From: Sphingosinicella sp. YJ22
GTDB taxonomy: Bacteria > Pseudomonadota > Alphaproteobacteria > Sphingomonadales > Sphingomonadaceae
Reading direction: 5' to 3'
DNA length: 64,000 nucleotides
NCBI RefSeq assembly: GCF_011320075.1
Contig: NZ_JAANPA010000001.1
Span: 170,112-234,111, forward strand
Positions 55,789 to 64,000 of the stretch are shown here, one piece after another; within the stretch, counting starts at the first letter, position 1, and each line of letters opens with the position of its first letter. Below the pieces are notes generated by a model, which was given only the letters and a program-made list of their open reading frames with translations, had not been told where the DNA came from and ran no database searches. The position numbers and the translations under genes were made by a program.

Positions 55789-58299
55789 CTAGCCGACACT
55801 CACAAAGCTATCCAGCACGCGCTTCCTGCCCGCCTGCTCGAAGTCGATTTCGAGCTTGTTGCCTTCGATCTCGGCGATGGTGCCGTAGCCGAATTTCTGG
55901 TGGAAGACGCGCTGGCCCAGCTCCAGGTCTGACCTTCCGGGGTTGCCGAGGCTGACGGCGCTGGCTCGAGATTCGACCGGGAGCGTGTGGGTGGTGGCGC
56001 CTCGGGAGCGGGCCTGGGCGGCTCGGAAGGCTTCGGTGCTGGCGGAGACGCGGTCGGAGAAGGCCTGGTAGTTGCCGCCGTACTGACTCCCCCTCTCCCC
56101 GTCGCTTCGCGACGTTCCTCTCCCCTGAAGGGGAGAGGGGCTTTGGCCCGCGGCGCGTTGCCAGCCAGGGCCTCTCGTGCCGCTTCGGCCGACATTGGCG
56201 AAGGGGTCGGCGTGCTCGCTCCAGTTGGCGCGCCACAGGGACTCACCGCCGGTCAGGGTGGTTTCCTGCTCGGTGTGCTCCTCGGGGAGCTCGGCGACGA
56301 AGCGGCTCGGGATGCTGCTCGTCCACTGGCCGTAGATTCGGCGGTTAGCGGCGTGGAGGATGATGCAGCGGCGCCGCGCGCGGGTGATCGCGACATAGGC
56401 GAGGCGGCGCTCCTCCTCGAGCGCGGCGTTGCCGCCTTCGTCGAGTGCGCGCTGCGACGGGAACACGCCTTCCTCCCAGCCGGCGAGGAAGACGGTGTCG
56501 AACTCCAGGCCCTTGGCGGCGTGGACGGTCATCATCGTGACCTTGTCCTCGTCGGCGGCCGCGTCGTTGTCCATGACGAGTGCGACGTGCTCGAGGAAGG
56601 CGCCGAGGGTCTCATATTCCTCCATGGCGCGGGCGAGCTCGGCGAGGTTTTCGAGCCGGCCGGCGGATTCGGCGCTTCGGTCGGCCTGGAGCATGGCGGT
56701 GTAGCCTGATTCGTCGAGCATGAGGCGGGTGAGCTCGGCGTGGGGGAGGCCGCCGCGCGGGGCGGTGGCGGAGTCGGGGGTTACCCCTCCACCATCTGCT
56801 TGCAGCAGATGGTCCCCCTCCCCATCGCTCCGCGACAGGGAGGAACTGACGCCCAGCATGCCGCGCCACCGCGCGAAATCGGCGACGAGGTTGGCGAGGG
56901 ACTTGCGGGCGGCTCCTGAGAGCTCGTCGGTGCCGACGATCTCGGCGGCCGCCTGGAAGAGGGGGATGCCCTGGGCGCGGGCGTATTGGTGGATGTTGGC
57001 GACGGCCTTGTCGCCGAGGCCGCGCTTGGGGGTGTTGACGATACGCTCGAAGGCGAGGTCGTCGGCGGGCTGGGCGATGACTCGGAGGTAGGCCATCGCG
57101 TCGCGGATCTCCATCCGCTCGTAGAAGCGGGCGCCGCCGACGATTCGGTAGGGCATGCCGATGGAGATGAAGCGCTCCTCGAACTCGCGGGTCTGGAACT
57201 GGGCGCGGATCAGGATGGCGGCACCGGCGATGCTCTCGCCGCGGCGCTGCATGGCCTCCAGCTCCTCGCCGACGCGGCGGGCTTCTTCGGGGCCGTCCCA
57301 CACGCCGACGACCTGGATCTTGTCGCCCTGATCGACCTCGGTCCACAGCGCCTTGCCGAGGCGGCCGGCATTGTTGGCGATGACGCCCGAGGCGGCGCCG
57401 AGGATGTGGGGCGTGGAGCGGTAATTCTGCTCGAGGCGGATGATCTTGGCGCCGGGGAAGTCCTGTTCGAACTTCAGGATGTTCTCCACCTGGGCGCCGC
57501 GCCAGGAGTAGATCGACTGGTCGTCGTCGCCGACGCAGCAAATGTTCTTGCGCTCCTGGGCGAGGAGCCGGAGCCAGAGATACTGGACTGAGTTGGTGTC
57601 CTGATATTCGTCGACCATGATGTAGCGGAAGCGCTGCTGGTAGAGCTCCAGGACGTCGCGGTGCGTCTTCAGGATCACCAGCATGTGGAGGAGGAGGTCG
57701 CCGAAGTCGCAGGCGTTCAGCGTGCGCAGGCGGTCCTGATATTGCTGGTAGAGGGCGGCGCCCTTGCCGTGGGCGAATGCCTCCGCCTCGCCGATGTCGA
57801 CGTCCTTCGGGGTCCAGCCCTTGTTCTTCCAGCGGTCGATGAGCGCGGCGAGGGCGCGCGGCGTCCAGCGCTTCTCGTCGAGATTGTTGGCGGCGATGAT
57901 CTGCTTGAGCAGCCGCAGCTGGTCGTCGGTGTCGAGGATGGTAAAGTTGCTCTGGAGCCCGACCAGCTCGGCGTGGCGGCGGAGCATCTTGGCGCCGATC
58001 GCGTGGAAGGTGCCGAGCCAGGGCATGCCCTCGACCGCCTGGCCGACAAGGCGGCCGACGCGCTCGCGCATCTCGCGCGCCGCCTTGTTGGTGAAGGTGA
58101 CCGAGAGGATCTCGGAGGGCCACGCCTTGCGGGTGAAGAGGAGGTGGGCGAGGCGGGCGGTGAGCGCCGCGGTCTTGCCGGTGCCGGCGCCGGCGAGGAC
58201 GAGCACCGGGCCCTCGGTGGTGAGCACGGCGTCGCGCTGCGGGTCGTTGAGGCCGCGGAGGTAGGGGGCGTCGGGGGCGGGAGTTGGGAGGTCGGTCAC
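55789..58299 (-). CDS. UvrD/Rep-type superfamily 1 DNA helicase
   Basis: An 836-residue 3'-5' SF1 helicase. Walker A LAGAGTGKT, motif Ia TFTNKAAREM, Walker B VDEYQDTNSVQYL, motif III GDDDQSIYSWRGA, motif IV EQNYRST, motif V VHAAKGLEF and motif VI VAITRARRR are all visible. It lies just beyond the restriction island. GTG 58299 is the likely start. Two stretches (about residues 484-515 and 715-740) translate REP-like palindromic DNA in frame and are probably insertions; the helicase motifs themselves are intact. Confidence 0.93.
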   Translation of the reverse strand: MTDLPTPAPDAPYLRGLNDPQRDAVLTTEGPVLVLAGAGTGKTAALTARLAHLLFTRKAWPSEILSVTFTNKAAREMRERVGRLVGQAVEGMPWLGTFHAIGAKMLRRHAELVGLQSNFTILDTDDQLRLLKQIIAANNLDEKRWTPRALAALIDRWKNKGWTPKDVDIGEAEAFAHGKGAALYQQYQDRLRTLNACDFGDLLLHMLVILKTHRDVLELYQQRFRYIMVDEYQDTNSVQYLWLRLLAQERKNICCVGDDDQSIYSWRGAQVENILKFEQDFPGAKIIRLEQNYRSTPHILGAASGVIANNAGRLGKALWTEVDQGDKIQVVGVWDGPEEARRVGEELEAMQRRGESIAGAAILIRAQFQTREFEERFISIGMPYRIVGGARFYERMEIRDAMAYLRVIAQPADDLAFERIVNTPKRGLGDKAVANIHQYARAQGIPLFQAAAEIVGTDELSGAARKSLANLVADFARWRGMLGVSSSLSRSDGEGDHLLQADGGGVTPDSATAPRGGLPHAELTRLMLDESGYTAMLQADRSAESAGRLENLAELARAMEEYETLGAFLEHVALVMDNDAAADEDKVTMMTVHAAKGLEFDTVFLAGWEEGVFPSQRALDEGGNAALEEERRLAYVAITRARRRCIILHAANRRIYGQWTSSIPSRFVAELPEEHTEQETTLTGGESLWRANWSEHADPFANVGRSGTRGPGWQRAAGQSPSPLQGRGTSRSDGERGSQYGGNYQAFSDRVSASTEAFRAAQARSRGATTHTLPVESRASAVSLGNPGRSDLELGQRVFHQKFGYGTIAEIEGNKLEIDFEQAGRKRVLDSFVSVG
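56087..56143. repeat. REP-like palindromic element inside the helicase gene (C-terminal)
   Basis: Contains the hairpin GTCGC-TTC-GCGAC (56101-56113) and the 9-bp dyad CCTCTCCCC-TGAA-GGGGAGAGG (56117-56138). It is translated in frame as part of SPLQGRGTSRSDGERGSQ. The core recurs at 50773-50823. Confidence 0.7.
56783..56845. repeat. REP-like palindromic element inside the helicase gene (central)
   Basis: The perfect 9-bp dyad ACCATCTGC-TTGCA-GCAGATGGT (56791-56813) and arms CCTCCC/GGGAGG (56817-56822, 56838-56843). Translated in frame as SLSRSDGEGDHLLQADGGG. It shares SRSDGE and the CCTCCCCATCGC core with other elements in this window. Confidence 0.7.
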
Positions 58300-58415
58300 C
58301 CGTGAACAGCTAGGGAACGAGGGCGCCCGGGGCAAGCGCCGGGCGGCTTCATCATCGCGCTTTTCAATTCGCTGCGGATGACGGATCATCCGGAAACACA
58401 AGGAGGAAATCGGCG

Positions 58416-59315
58416 ATGATGAGGGCGGTGAGGGAACCGGAATTCGTGGGTCTGGCCTGCGCGGCTGGAGCGGTTGGGCTCGGAATCCTCTATCTCGCCC
58501 TAGCCGGAGCGCCGGCGCGCCACATCGCGATCAATCTTGCCGCCTTGGCAGTGGGGCTGGCGGCCTATGCGACGATCGTCATGCCGAAGTGGCAATTGCG
58601 ACGTGCGGAGGGAGCGGTGCTTCCGGCGCTCGGGCTGGCACTGGTGGCGACCGCCTTGCTCGGCACGCCGGTGGAGGGGGCGGCCCGTTGGGTCCCGCTG
58701 GGGCCGCTCAATCTGCAGGTGAGTCTGATCGTGATCCCGGCGATGGTCGTCCTGTTCGCGCGCAGGCCCGATGCGGCGGGGACTGTCGGGGTGACGATCG
58801 CGGCGCTGGGCCTCGCGCTCCAGCCCGACCGAGGCATGGCCGGCGCGCTCGCGGCGGGAATCGCGGCCGTCGCCCTGTCGAGGCGTGAGCCATGGGTGCT
58901 GATCGCGCTCGTTGTGGCGGCGGCGGGCTTGATCGCGACCCTGCTTCAGGCAGACAATCTCCCGGCGATGCCCTGGGTCGACCAGGTCTTTTATTCCTCG
59001 TTCGATGTTCAGCCCGTCGCCGGCCTGGCCGTGGTTGCCGGAAGTGTCCTTCTTCTGATCCCGGCGGTTGCGGGCGCGCCGCAGCGTTCGGTCGGCCTGG
59101 CGTTTGGGGCGGTGTGGCTGGCCATTCTCGCGGCTGCGGCTCTCGGCAATTATCCCACGCCGCTGGTCGGCTATGGTGGAAGCGCAATCGTCGGCTATCT
59201 CCTCAGCCTGTCGCTGATGTCGCGGGCGTTCCGCGCCGAAGGGCGGGAAGCGGCGTCCCGGCTATCTTCCACAGACAAAAGCGACGATCGCTCGCTCAGC
59301 GCCCGCCTGACCTGA
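58416..59315 (+). CDS. Short divergent FtsW/RodA-like (SEDS) membrane protein
   Basis: A 299-residue polytopic protein (about nine TMs). SEDS-like phrases in the right order: GAARWVPLGPLNLQVSLIV (family: GA.RW..LG....PSE), ALQPDRGMAGALAAG (family LLQPDLG) and the C-terminal YPTPLVGYGGSAIVGYLLSL (family PLPFVSYGGSS). It is shorter than FtsW/RodA (about 370-400). Whether it still makes peptidoglycan glycan chains is unclear. Divergent from the helicase gene. Confidence 0.6.
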   Translation: MMRAVREPEFVGLACAAGAVGLGILYLALAGAPARHIAINLAALAVGLAAYATIVMPKWQLRRAEGAVLPALGLALVATALLGTPVEGAARWVPLGPLNLQVSLIVIPAMVVLFARRPDAAGTVGVTIAALGLALQPDRGMAGALAAGIAAVALSRREPWVLIALVVAAAGLIATLLQADNLPAMPWVDQVFYSSFDVQPVAGLAVVAGSVLLLIPAVAGAPQRSVGLAFGAVWLAILAAAALGNYPTPLVGYGGSAIVGYLLSLSLMSRAFRAEGREAASRLSSTDKSDDRSLSARLT

Positions 59316-59364
59316 TCGGGTCGCTAGCGCCGCCTTAACCGGTCGGAGGGTAGAGGGCGCGGCG

Positions 59365-60171
59365 ATGAGCGCGCTTTCGGCATTTTCGGGGATCGACCAG
59401 GCGGTGTTCGTGGCGGCGAACCAGATCGTGGCGCGGTCGTGGGCGCTGGACAGTTTGATGGCGATGGCGCTGGAGAGCCCGGTGGTGAAGGCGGGGCCGC
59501 TCGGGGCCTTGTTCCTGTTCGCCTGGTACCGGCTGCGCGGCAGGCCGGTCGAGGTGCGGCGACGGGTGTTGGCAATCACCCTGCTCGCGGTGTTCCTGAT
59601 CGCGCCGGTGACCAAGATCTTCTCGGAAGGGGCGATGGAGCCTCGGCCGGTGGTACTCGCTCATCCGGGCTATGTGCTTCGCGGCGGGGAGCTGGTGGAA
59701 TCGCCGCGGCTTGAGGTGCGGTTGCTGCAGACCGGCGAGCTTGCCGCGCGCGCCCAGGCGCTTCGCCAGGGGCGGCCGACGAGCAACGATTTCGACGCCT
59801 TCCCGAGCGACCATGCCGCCATTTACGTCGCGATGGCGCTCGGCATCTTTCTCGCGTGCCGGCTGGCGGGGGTGCTGGCCTTGTTGTGGACGGCGTTTGT
59901 GGTGCTGGGGCTGCGCGTCGCGGTCGGCATGCACTGGCTGTCGGACATCGTGGTCGGCGCGGCGGCGGGGGCCGCCTTGCTGGTGACGCTTCAGTTCGTC
60001 GGCGCGCGCTTCGCCAAGCGGCTCGACCCTGCTTTGCTGCGCTGGTCGCAGCGCTGGCAGGGCGCGACCGCGGCGATCCTGTTCCTGCTGCTGATCGAGG
60101 CGGCGGGGCCGATGAAGACGATGGAGCGGCTTCGCGACCTCGTCAGCGGCGTTCTTGGGGGCGGGGCGTGA
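59365..60171 (+). CDS. PAP2-family membrane phosphatase
   Basis: Type 2 phosphatidic-acid phosphatase-like membrane protein of 268 residues with six TMs. The PAP2 signature 2 is FPSDHAA (about 151) and signature 3 is LRVAVGMHWLSDIVVG. Signature 1 (KxxxxxxRP) fits KIFSEGAMEPRP. Substrate may be a lipid or undecaprenyl phosphate. It overlaps the next gene (GTGA). Confidence 0.9.
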   Translation: MSALSAFSGIDQAVFVAANQIVARSWALDSLMAMALESPVVKAGPLGALFLFAWYRLRGRPVEVRRRVLAITLLAVFLIAPVTKIFSEGAMEPRPVVLAHPGYVLRGGELVESPRLEVRLLQTGELAARAQALRQGRPTSNDFDAFPSDHAAIYVAMALGIFLACRLAGVLALLWTAFVVLGLRVAVGMHWLSDIVVGAAAGAALLVTLQFVGARFAKRLDPALLRWSQRWQGATAAILFLLLIEAAGPMKTMERLRDLVSGVLGGGA

Positions 60172-61040
60172 GGCGGCTGATCGCCATCGCCGCCGCGCTG
60201 CTGATCGCGGGCTGCGGCGACGAGGAGGGCCGCGTGGTCATGCTCGATCCCGGCTACCGGCTGGAGTTGGCGGCGGACCAGAGCGTGGGAATCGTCGCGG
60301 TCGACGGGCTGCTGTGGCACGACGGCACGCTGTTCATGGCCGACGAGGCCGGAGTGGCGGTGCGGCGCTGGGCGCCGGGGCAGCACGCCGAAACGCTGGC
60401 GGACGCCCGGGACGGGCTGTCGTCGCCCGAGGACATCGTCCGCGACGCGGCGGGCAACCTCTACGTCACCGACGACAATATCGGTGGGGTTCGGCGGATC
60501 TCGCCGGACGGGCGGGTGGCGGTGGTCGCCGGGCCGCAGCGCCGGCTGCCGTCGACCGAGGGGCTGGCGATCACGCCGGCGGGCGTGCTCCTGGTCGGCG
60601 ACGGCGAGGCGCACCGGATCGCGGCGATCGCTCCGGACGGGCGAATGGCCGAGCTGGTCGGGCCGGAGGCGGGGATCGCCAAGCCGGAAAGCCTCGCGCT
60701 GGACGGCCAGGGCAATCTCTACATCGCCGACAACGAGGCGGCGACCTTGTACCTGCGCACGAGCGATGGCCGAATCACCGCGCCTATCAGCGGGCGCGAG
60801 GGCTTCTCGCCGGAGTCGATCGCCTGGATCGACGGCGCTCTGTTCATCACCGACAGCGATCATGGACTGGTCTACCGCTACACGCCCGAGGCGGGGCTGG
60901 CGCCGATCGCGGCCTTCGTCGGCGCGCTCGCCAACGTCCAGGGCATCACGAGCGACGGCGCCGGCGGGCTCTATGTGTCGGTGCGCGCCGGCGAGGACGA
61001 GCGGCGCGGCTACATCCTGAGGCTGGCGCGGACGCGTTAA
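60168..61040 (+). CDS. Six-bladed beta-propeller lipoprotein (NHL/SMP-30-like)
   Basis: GTG start coupled to the PAP2 gene. A 290-residue lipoprotein (MRRLIAIAAALLIAGCGDEE lipobox) then repeated blades with YVTDDNIGGVRRISPDG, LVGDGEAHRIAAIAPDG, LYIADNEAATLYLR and FITDSDHGLVYR. Related propellers bind or hydrolyse lactones or act as scaffolds; here the function is not determined. Confidence 0.85.
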   Translation: MRRLIAIAAALLIAGCGDEEGRVVMLDPGYRLELAADQSVGIVAVDGLLWHDGTLFMADEAGVAVRRWAPGQHAETLADARDGLSSPEDIVRDAAGNLYVTDDNIGGVRRISPDGRVAVVAGPQRRLPSTEGLAITPAGVLLVGDGEAHRIAAIAPDGRMAELVGPEAGIAKPESLALDGQGNLYIADNEAATLYLRTSDGRITAPISGREGFSPESIAWIDGALFITDSDHGLVYRYTPEAGLAPIAAFVGALANVQGITSDGAGGLYVSVRAGEDERRGYILRLARTR

Positions 61041-61154
61041 CCCGTGGCGCGGGGCCGGCCCGGATCGGGACGGCGCGGAGAAAGCGTCGCCGGATTAACC
61101 CGGCCTCCCTGATTTCGTGAGATTTTACGGCCCGAACAGAGGAGGGTCCGAGTC

Positions 61155-61877
61155 GTGCCGCCGCTCATCCGAGCCACCATTTCCGAATGCCGCTCCCAGG
61201 CGGGCTCGCGCGCGTTCCTACTCGCCCTCGTCCTGATCCTGCCTTGCGCCGCCTTCCTCATCGGACTCGACGCCGCCTACATTTACGCGCGGATCGACGG
61301 CGAGATGCTGCCTTGGCAGCTCAACCTGTCCGAGGAAGGCGCGCTCGCCGAATGGTTCGAATATGCGCTGACCCTCGGCGCGGCCGTCTGGATGTACCAG
61401 CTGTGGCGGCGCGAGCGGGCGCCGGCCTTCGCCGCCGCGGCCGCGACCTTCCTGTGGCTGACACTCGACAACGCCTTGGCCCTTCACGAGGCAGCGGGGG
61501 CCGCGCTCGCGCCGTTGCTTGAGGGGATTGCGGGCGAGCGCGCCGCCGATCTCGGCGAGCTGATCGTCTTCGCCGTGGCGGCGGCCGCGATCGTCGTCCT
61601 GCTCAGCGCCGCGATCCGCGCGAGCGCGCCGGGCGCCGCCGCGCGAGTCCTGTGCGTGATGGTCCCGATCGCAGTCGGCGCGGGCTTCGGGGTGGCGATG
61701 GATTTCGTCTCGCACATCGTCGCCGATGCCCAGGCGGCGCGGCTGGGCTTCGATTTCGTCGAGGACAGCGGCGAGCTCGCCATGCTGTGCCTCGCCGCCG
61801 CCTGCGCCACCGCGGTGCGCTTCAACGCGGTGGCTTCGCGACCGGCGGAACTGCCACGTCAACCCGCCGTCGCTTGA
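61155..61877 (+). CDS. Multi-TM membrane protein, unknown
   Basis: A 240-residue protein with about six TMs (AFLLALVLILPCAAFLIGLD, ALTLGAAVWMYQLW, AAAATFLWLTLDNALALHEA and others). Charged conserved-looking positions (EWFEYALT, LDNALALHEA, MDFVSHIVAD, VEDSGELAM) sit within or next to TMs, suggesting a transport or enzymatic role. GTG 61155 after GAGGAGGGTCC. No family named. Confidence 0.7.
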   Translation: MPPLIRATISECRSQAGSRAFLLALVLILPCAAFLIGLDAAYIYARIDGEMLPWQLNLSEEGALAEWFEYALTLGAAVWMYQLWRRERAPAFAAAAATFLWLTLDNALALHEAAGAALAPLLEGIAGERAADLGELIVFAVAAAAIVVLLSAAIRASAPGAAARVLCVMVPIAVGAGFGVAMDFVSHIVADAQAARLGFDFVEDSGELAMLCLAAACATAVRFNAVASRPAELPRQPAVA

Positions 61878-61932
61878 TCGCTCCGCCAGTACGTGACATA
61901 GCCCGAAAATTAGAACAAAAGGGGATCGATCG

Positions 61933-62322
61933 ATGGAAGGCGGATGTCGTTGCCGGGCGGTGCGCTATCGCGTGTCGGGAGATTTCGTGCATGTCGCCTT
62001 ATGCCATTGCAGCGACTGCCGCGGCCATGCCGGGGCGCCGGCGGTGGCCTGGGCGGCGGTGAAGGGCGACCAGCTCGAGGTCGACGGCAAGCTCACCACC
62101 TATGCCTCGTCCGAGCATGGCCGGCGGCAATTCTGCCCGGCCTGCGGGACCGGGCTGTTCTACATCAACGAAGCCAATTTGCCGGGTCTCGTCGACATCC
62201 AGGCCGGCACGTTCGACGACCCGGAGGCGGCGTCGCCCGGCGTCCATATCCAGACCGCCGAGCGGCTAGGCTATATGACCCGGCTTGCCGACCTGCCGGC
62301 GTTCGAGCGCTACCCCGGCTGA
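61933..62322 (+). CDS. GFA family (formaldehyde-activating enzyme-like) protein
   Basis: A 129-residue zinc protein. Conserved Cys pattern GGCRCRAVRYRV, CHCSDCRGHAG and CPACGTGLFY supplies the zinc sites. Family members include glutathione-dependent formaldehyde-activating enzyme Gfa and uncharacterised relatives; no frmA/gfa operon is nearby, so the specific reaction is open. Confidence 0.92.
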   Translation: MEGGCRCRAVRYRVSGDFVHVALCHCSDCRGHAGAPAVAWAAVKGDQLEVDGKLTTYASSEHGRRQFCPACGTGLFYINEANLPGLVDIQAGTFDDPEAASPGVHIQTAERLGYMTRLADLPAFERYPG

Positions 62323-62326
62323 GGAA

Positions 62327-62821
62327 TCAGCCGCCGGCGACGAGGTTTCGCGCGCGGGCGGCGAGGGCGGGCGAGCCGCAGCATTGAGCGTGCCTGGCGA
62401 GGTCGCGCGCGCGCGGCAGCATGCGGCGGTGGCGGGCGGCGAGGCCGAAGGCGGCGGCAAGGGCTTCGGCGCGGACGATCTCGTTGGGGTTGTTGAGCAC
62501 CGCGTCCTGGAGACGCCGCATCAGCCGCGCCGCCTCGTTCGAGTCGAGCTCGAGGCGCGCCGCCATCGGCAGCAAGTGCCAGCTCAATTCCGGCGTTCCG
62601 TCCTCCAGCACCGGATGGATGAGATCGCATTTGTAGGGCTGGAGCAGCTCGGGGCGCTCCCGTGTCGCCTTCTCGGCGGCGTCGGCGGCGCGGCTGCGTA
62701 CGGCAACGTCGTCATGGCGGAGCAGGGCCCACAAGGCCGCGAACGTGTCGGGCTCGGTGGCGAGGGCGGCGGCATCGTCGGCGGCGCCGGGGGAGCGGTC
62801 ATCGCCGCCGGTCAGGTACAT
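62327..62821 (-). CDS. HEAT-repeat protein (164 aa), unknown
   Basis: Alpha-helical repeats (DDVAVRSRAADAAEKATRE, NNPNEIVRAEALAAAFGLAARH) of HEAT type with Cys pair CCGSPALAARARN near the end. It follows a 60-residue frame by 20 nt on the same strand, so the pair is likely one unit. HEAT proteins bind partners; target unknown. Confidence 0.65.
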   Translation of the reverse strand: MYLTGGDDRSPGAADDAAALATEPDTFAALWALLRHDDVAVRSRAADAAEKATRERPELLQPYKCDLIHPVLEDGTPELSWHLLPMAARLELDSNEAARLMRRLQDAVLNNPNEIVRAEALAAAFGLAARHRRMLPRARDLARHAQCCGSPALAARARNLVAGG

Positions 62822-62841
62822 ATGGTGTCGGTTCCGTTGGA

Positions 62842-63024
62842 TCAGGCGCGGCCTGGCAAGTCGCCCGCAGCGATACGGCCGAGCAGCAGCCGCGCTTCGC
62901 TGCGCCAGTAGCCGCGCAAATAGCCTGGGTAGGTGTCGAGCCGGTCCCAGGCGAGGCCGGCGCCGGCCGCCATCATGCGGGCGACGCGTTCGATTTCGCT
63001 TTCGTGGGTGGCGTGACGGGACAT
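62842..63024 (-). CDS. Small conserved-looking protein (60 aa)
   Basis: ATG 63024 to stop 62842. Amphipathic helix (ESEIERVARMMAAGAGLAWD) and the phrase YPGYLRGYWRSEARLLLGRI, which reads like a compact helical protein. Immediately upstream of the HEAT-repeat gene on the same strand; the two may form a partner pair. No family assigned. Confidence 0.55.
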   Translation of the reverse strand: MSRHATHESEIERVARMMAAGAGLAWDRLDTYPGYLRGYWRSEARLLLGRIAAGDLPGRA

Positions 63025-63227
63025 GGAGCGGATTGTGACTGATCGGATCGCGGCAGGCGAGGCGGCGGCGACGAACTTCGCCCGGCGCGCGATGAAGCCG
63101 CCGGCGTTACAGACCGGAAACCCGGCCCCCGGGGCGGATCGGGAACGGTTGAGGAAGGTCGGCCGTTACCCCAGTCCGCAGCGTGAGAGCGGGCGTTGAC
63201 GGGAACTCGTGTCGATGGAGATCCCCG

Positions 63228-63575
63228 ATGAATAAATCTGCGTTATCAATTGCCTTACTCGGTTCGCTGACGCTCGCTGGGTGCACGGCCTATGGCAACG
63301 ATCCGTTCGGGTCGGTGCTCGGCAGCGTGCTCAATCCCAATCGCGGCAGCGGCTATTACGGCCAGGGCGGCCCGAGCTTCCAGGAAGCCGCGGTCGAGAC
63401 CTGCGCCAACCAGGCCCAGCGCTACGGCCAGGTCCGCGTCAACAGCGTCCAGCAGGTGCGCAGCGACACGCTCCGCGTGAACGGCGCGGTCGCGGTCAAT
63501 GGCGGCTGGCAGCAGCGCGGCTTCTATTGCGACTTCCGCGCCGACGGCCGGATCACCGCATTCGACATCCAGTAA
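63228..63575 (+). CDS. Exported lipoprotein (115 aa)
   Basis: ATG 63228 after TGGAGATCCCCG, with a lipobox (IALLGSLTLAGC). The mature part contains FQEAAVETCANQAQRYGQV and GGWQQRGFYCDFRADGRI, a small secreted domain with two Cys (about residues 64 and 102). Unknown function. An upstream in-frame start at 63183 lacks a better site. Confidence 0.8.
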   Translation: MNKSALSIALLGSLTLAGCTAYGNDPFGSVLGSVLNPNRGSGYYGQGGPSFQEAAVETCANQAQRYGQVRVNSVQQVRSDTLRVNGAVAVNGGWQQRGFYCDFRADGRITAFDIQ

Positions 63576-63584
63576 GCTCCGGAA

Positions 63585-64000
63585 CTACCAACCGCGGCGC
63601 CGTGGCGGCGGAGGGATGAAGTCGCCCTCCGACTCGAAATAGTGGTTCTCCTCGATGAAGGAGGAGGTCGGCCGGCCGGCGGCGTCGCGTGAGGGACGGA
63701 AGCGGAATCGGCGCTCGATCAGCCGGCAGGTCGTCTCGTCGACGAGACGCCTGCCGCTGGAGCGGATCGGGCGACAGCCGGTGGCGCGCCCGTCGGCCTC
63801 GACCCGGTAGCGCACCTCGACGTCGCCGCGGAAGCCGGCGGCTCGGAGCGCCTCGGGAAGGTCGTCGATGCTGAGGTCGCCCGCGACCCGGCGCGGCGGG
63901 GTCACTGCCCAGCCGGCGCCGTTGCCGCCGCCACCCCCGCCTCCGCCGGGGCCGCCGCCATAGCGGCCGCTGCCCGTCCCGGTGCCGAAGCCGCCGCTGC
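63585..64000 (-). CDS. Energy-transducing TonB-like C-terminus (partial)
   Basis: The window ends inside this gene (its N-terminus is missing). A Gly-rich segment (GGGPGGGGGGGGNGAG) leads to RRVAGDLSIDDLPEALRAAG, EVRYRVEADGRATGCRPIRS, LVDETTCRLIERRFRFRPSRD, the pattern of the TonB C-terminal domain. It probably transmits energy to outer-membrane receptors or is a TonB-fold periplasmic protein. Convergent with the lipoprotein gene. Confidence 0.8.
   Translation of the reverse strand, partial: SGGFGTGTGSGRYGGGPGGGGGGGGNGAGWAVTPPRRVAGDLSIDDLPEALRAAGFRGDVEVRYRVEADGRATGCRPIRSSGRRLVDETTCRLIERRFRFRPSRDAAGRPTSSFIEENHYFESEGDFIPPPPRRRGW

Overview
The window looks like chromosomal DNA of a high-GC alphaproteobacterium of the order Sphingomonadales (Sphingomonas/Sphingosinicella-like). 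The evidence is the very GC-rich codon usage, frequent GTG/TTG starts, UrcA-family and SpoIIAA/STAS-like small proteins, an ffh-rpsP-rimM...trmD-rplS block, an IF-1 with a basic C-terminal tail, and a perfect TTAA-N7-TTAA CtrA-type site. No rRNA, tRNA, CRISPR array, integrase or IS transposase was seen. Function names rest on recognisable motifs and family resemblance read by eye; no database search was run.

Layout, left to right. 1-9.2 kb: an aldehyde dehydrogenase; a minus-strand trio of a CHASE2-type nucleotide cyclase and two tandem exported paralogues; an ECF sigma factor with an overlapping membrane partner; then a compact cassette (6.8-9.2 kb) of a 42-residue GG-containing peptide and two unrelated-looking cupin/HEAT-like proteins, preceded by an 11-bp inverted repeat and split by an intercistronic hairpin. 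This cassette is the best candidate for an undescribed (RiPP-like) system. 9.2-20.6 kb: malate synthase G, a TPR protein, Fe-SOD, a PuuD-like membrane protein, the tightly overlapping minus-strand operon dapF-mtaB-ftsY-yciB-ABC ATPase-ABC permease, and a GGDEF/EAL protein. 20.6-30 kb: the ribosome/SRP block ffh-rpsP-rimM, interrupted by about 5.5 kb of accessory genes (beta-barrel, sulfatase, TrxR-like, serine hydrolase, VapBC) before trmD-rplS. The VapC stop overlaps the likely trmD start.

30-46.5 kb: M28 peptidase, DUF2189 protein, S9 peptidase, asd, then the minus-strand trpD-trpC/F fusion-trpB-trpA-nitronate monooxygenase operon headed by a ribosome-mediated attenuator whose leader peptide carries Trp-His-Trp-Trp-Trp; a receptor-type MCP under a CtrA-like site; an M3 peptidase. 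46.5-53.3 kb: pirin, DUF188, a 59-residue HTH protein, a GreA/B-like factor and a LuxR regulator on the minus strand; UrcA; several small proteins including an overlapping three-gene mini-operon; infA; a Tat lipoprotein ending in Asp and Arg runs; and a STAS-like gene broken by a short palindromic insertion.

53.4-55.8 kb: a visibly AT-richer Dcm methyltransferase-Vsr endonuclease-putative restriction nuclease island, probably acquired. 55.8-64 kb: a UvrD-type helicase carrying two in-frame palindromic repeat insertions, a short divergent FtsW/RodA-like (SEDS) protein, a PAP2 phosphatase coupled to a propeller lipoprotein, a GFA enzyme, a small HEAT-repeat pair, a lipoprotein, and a TonB-like protein cut by the window end.
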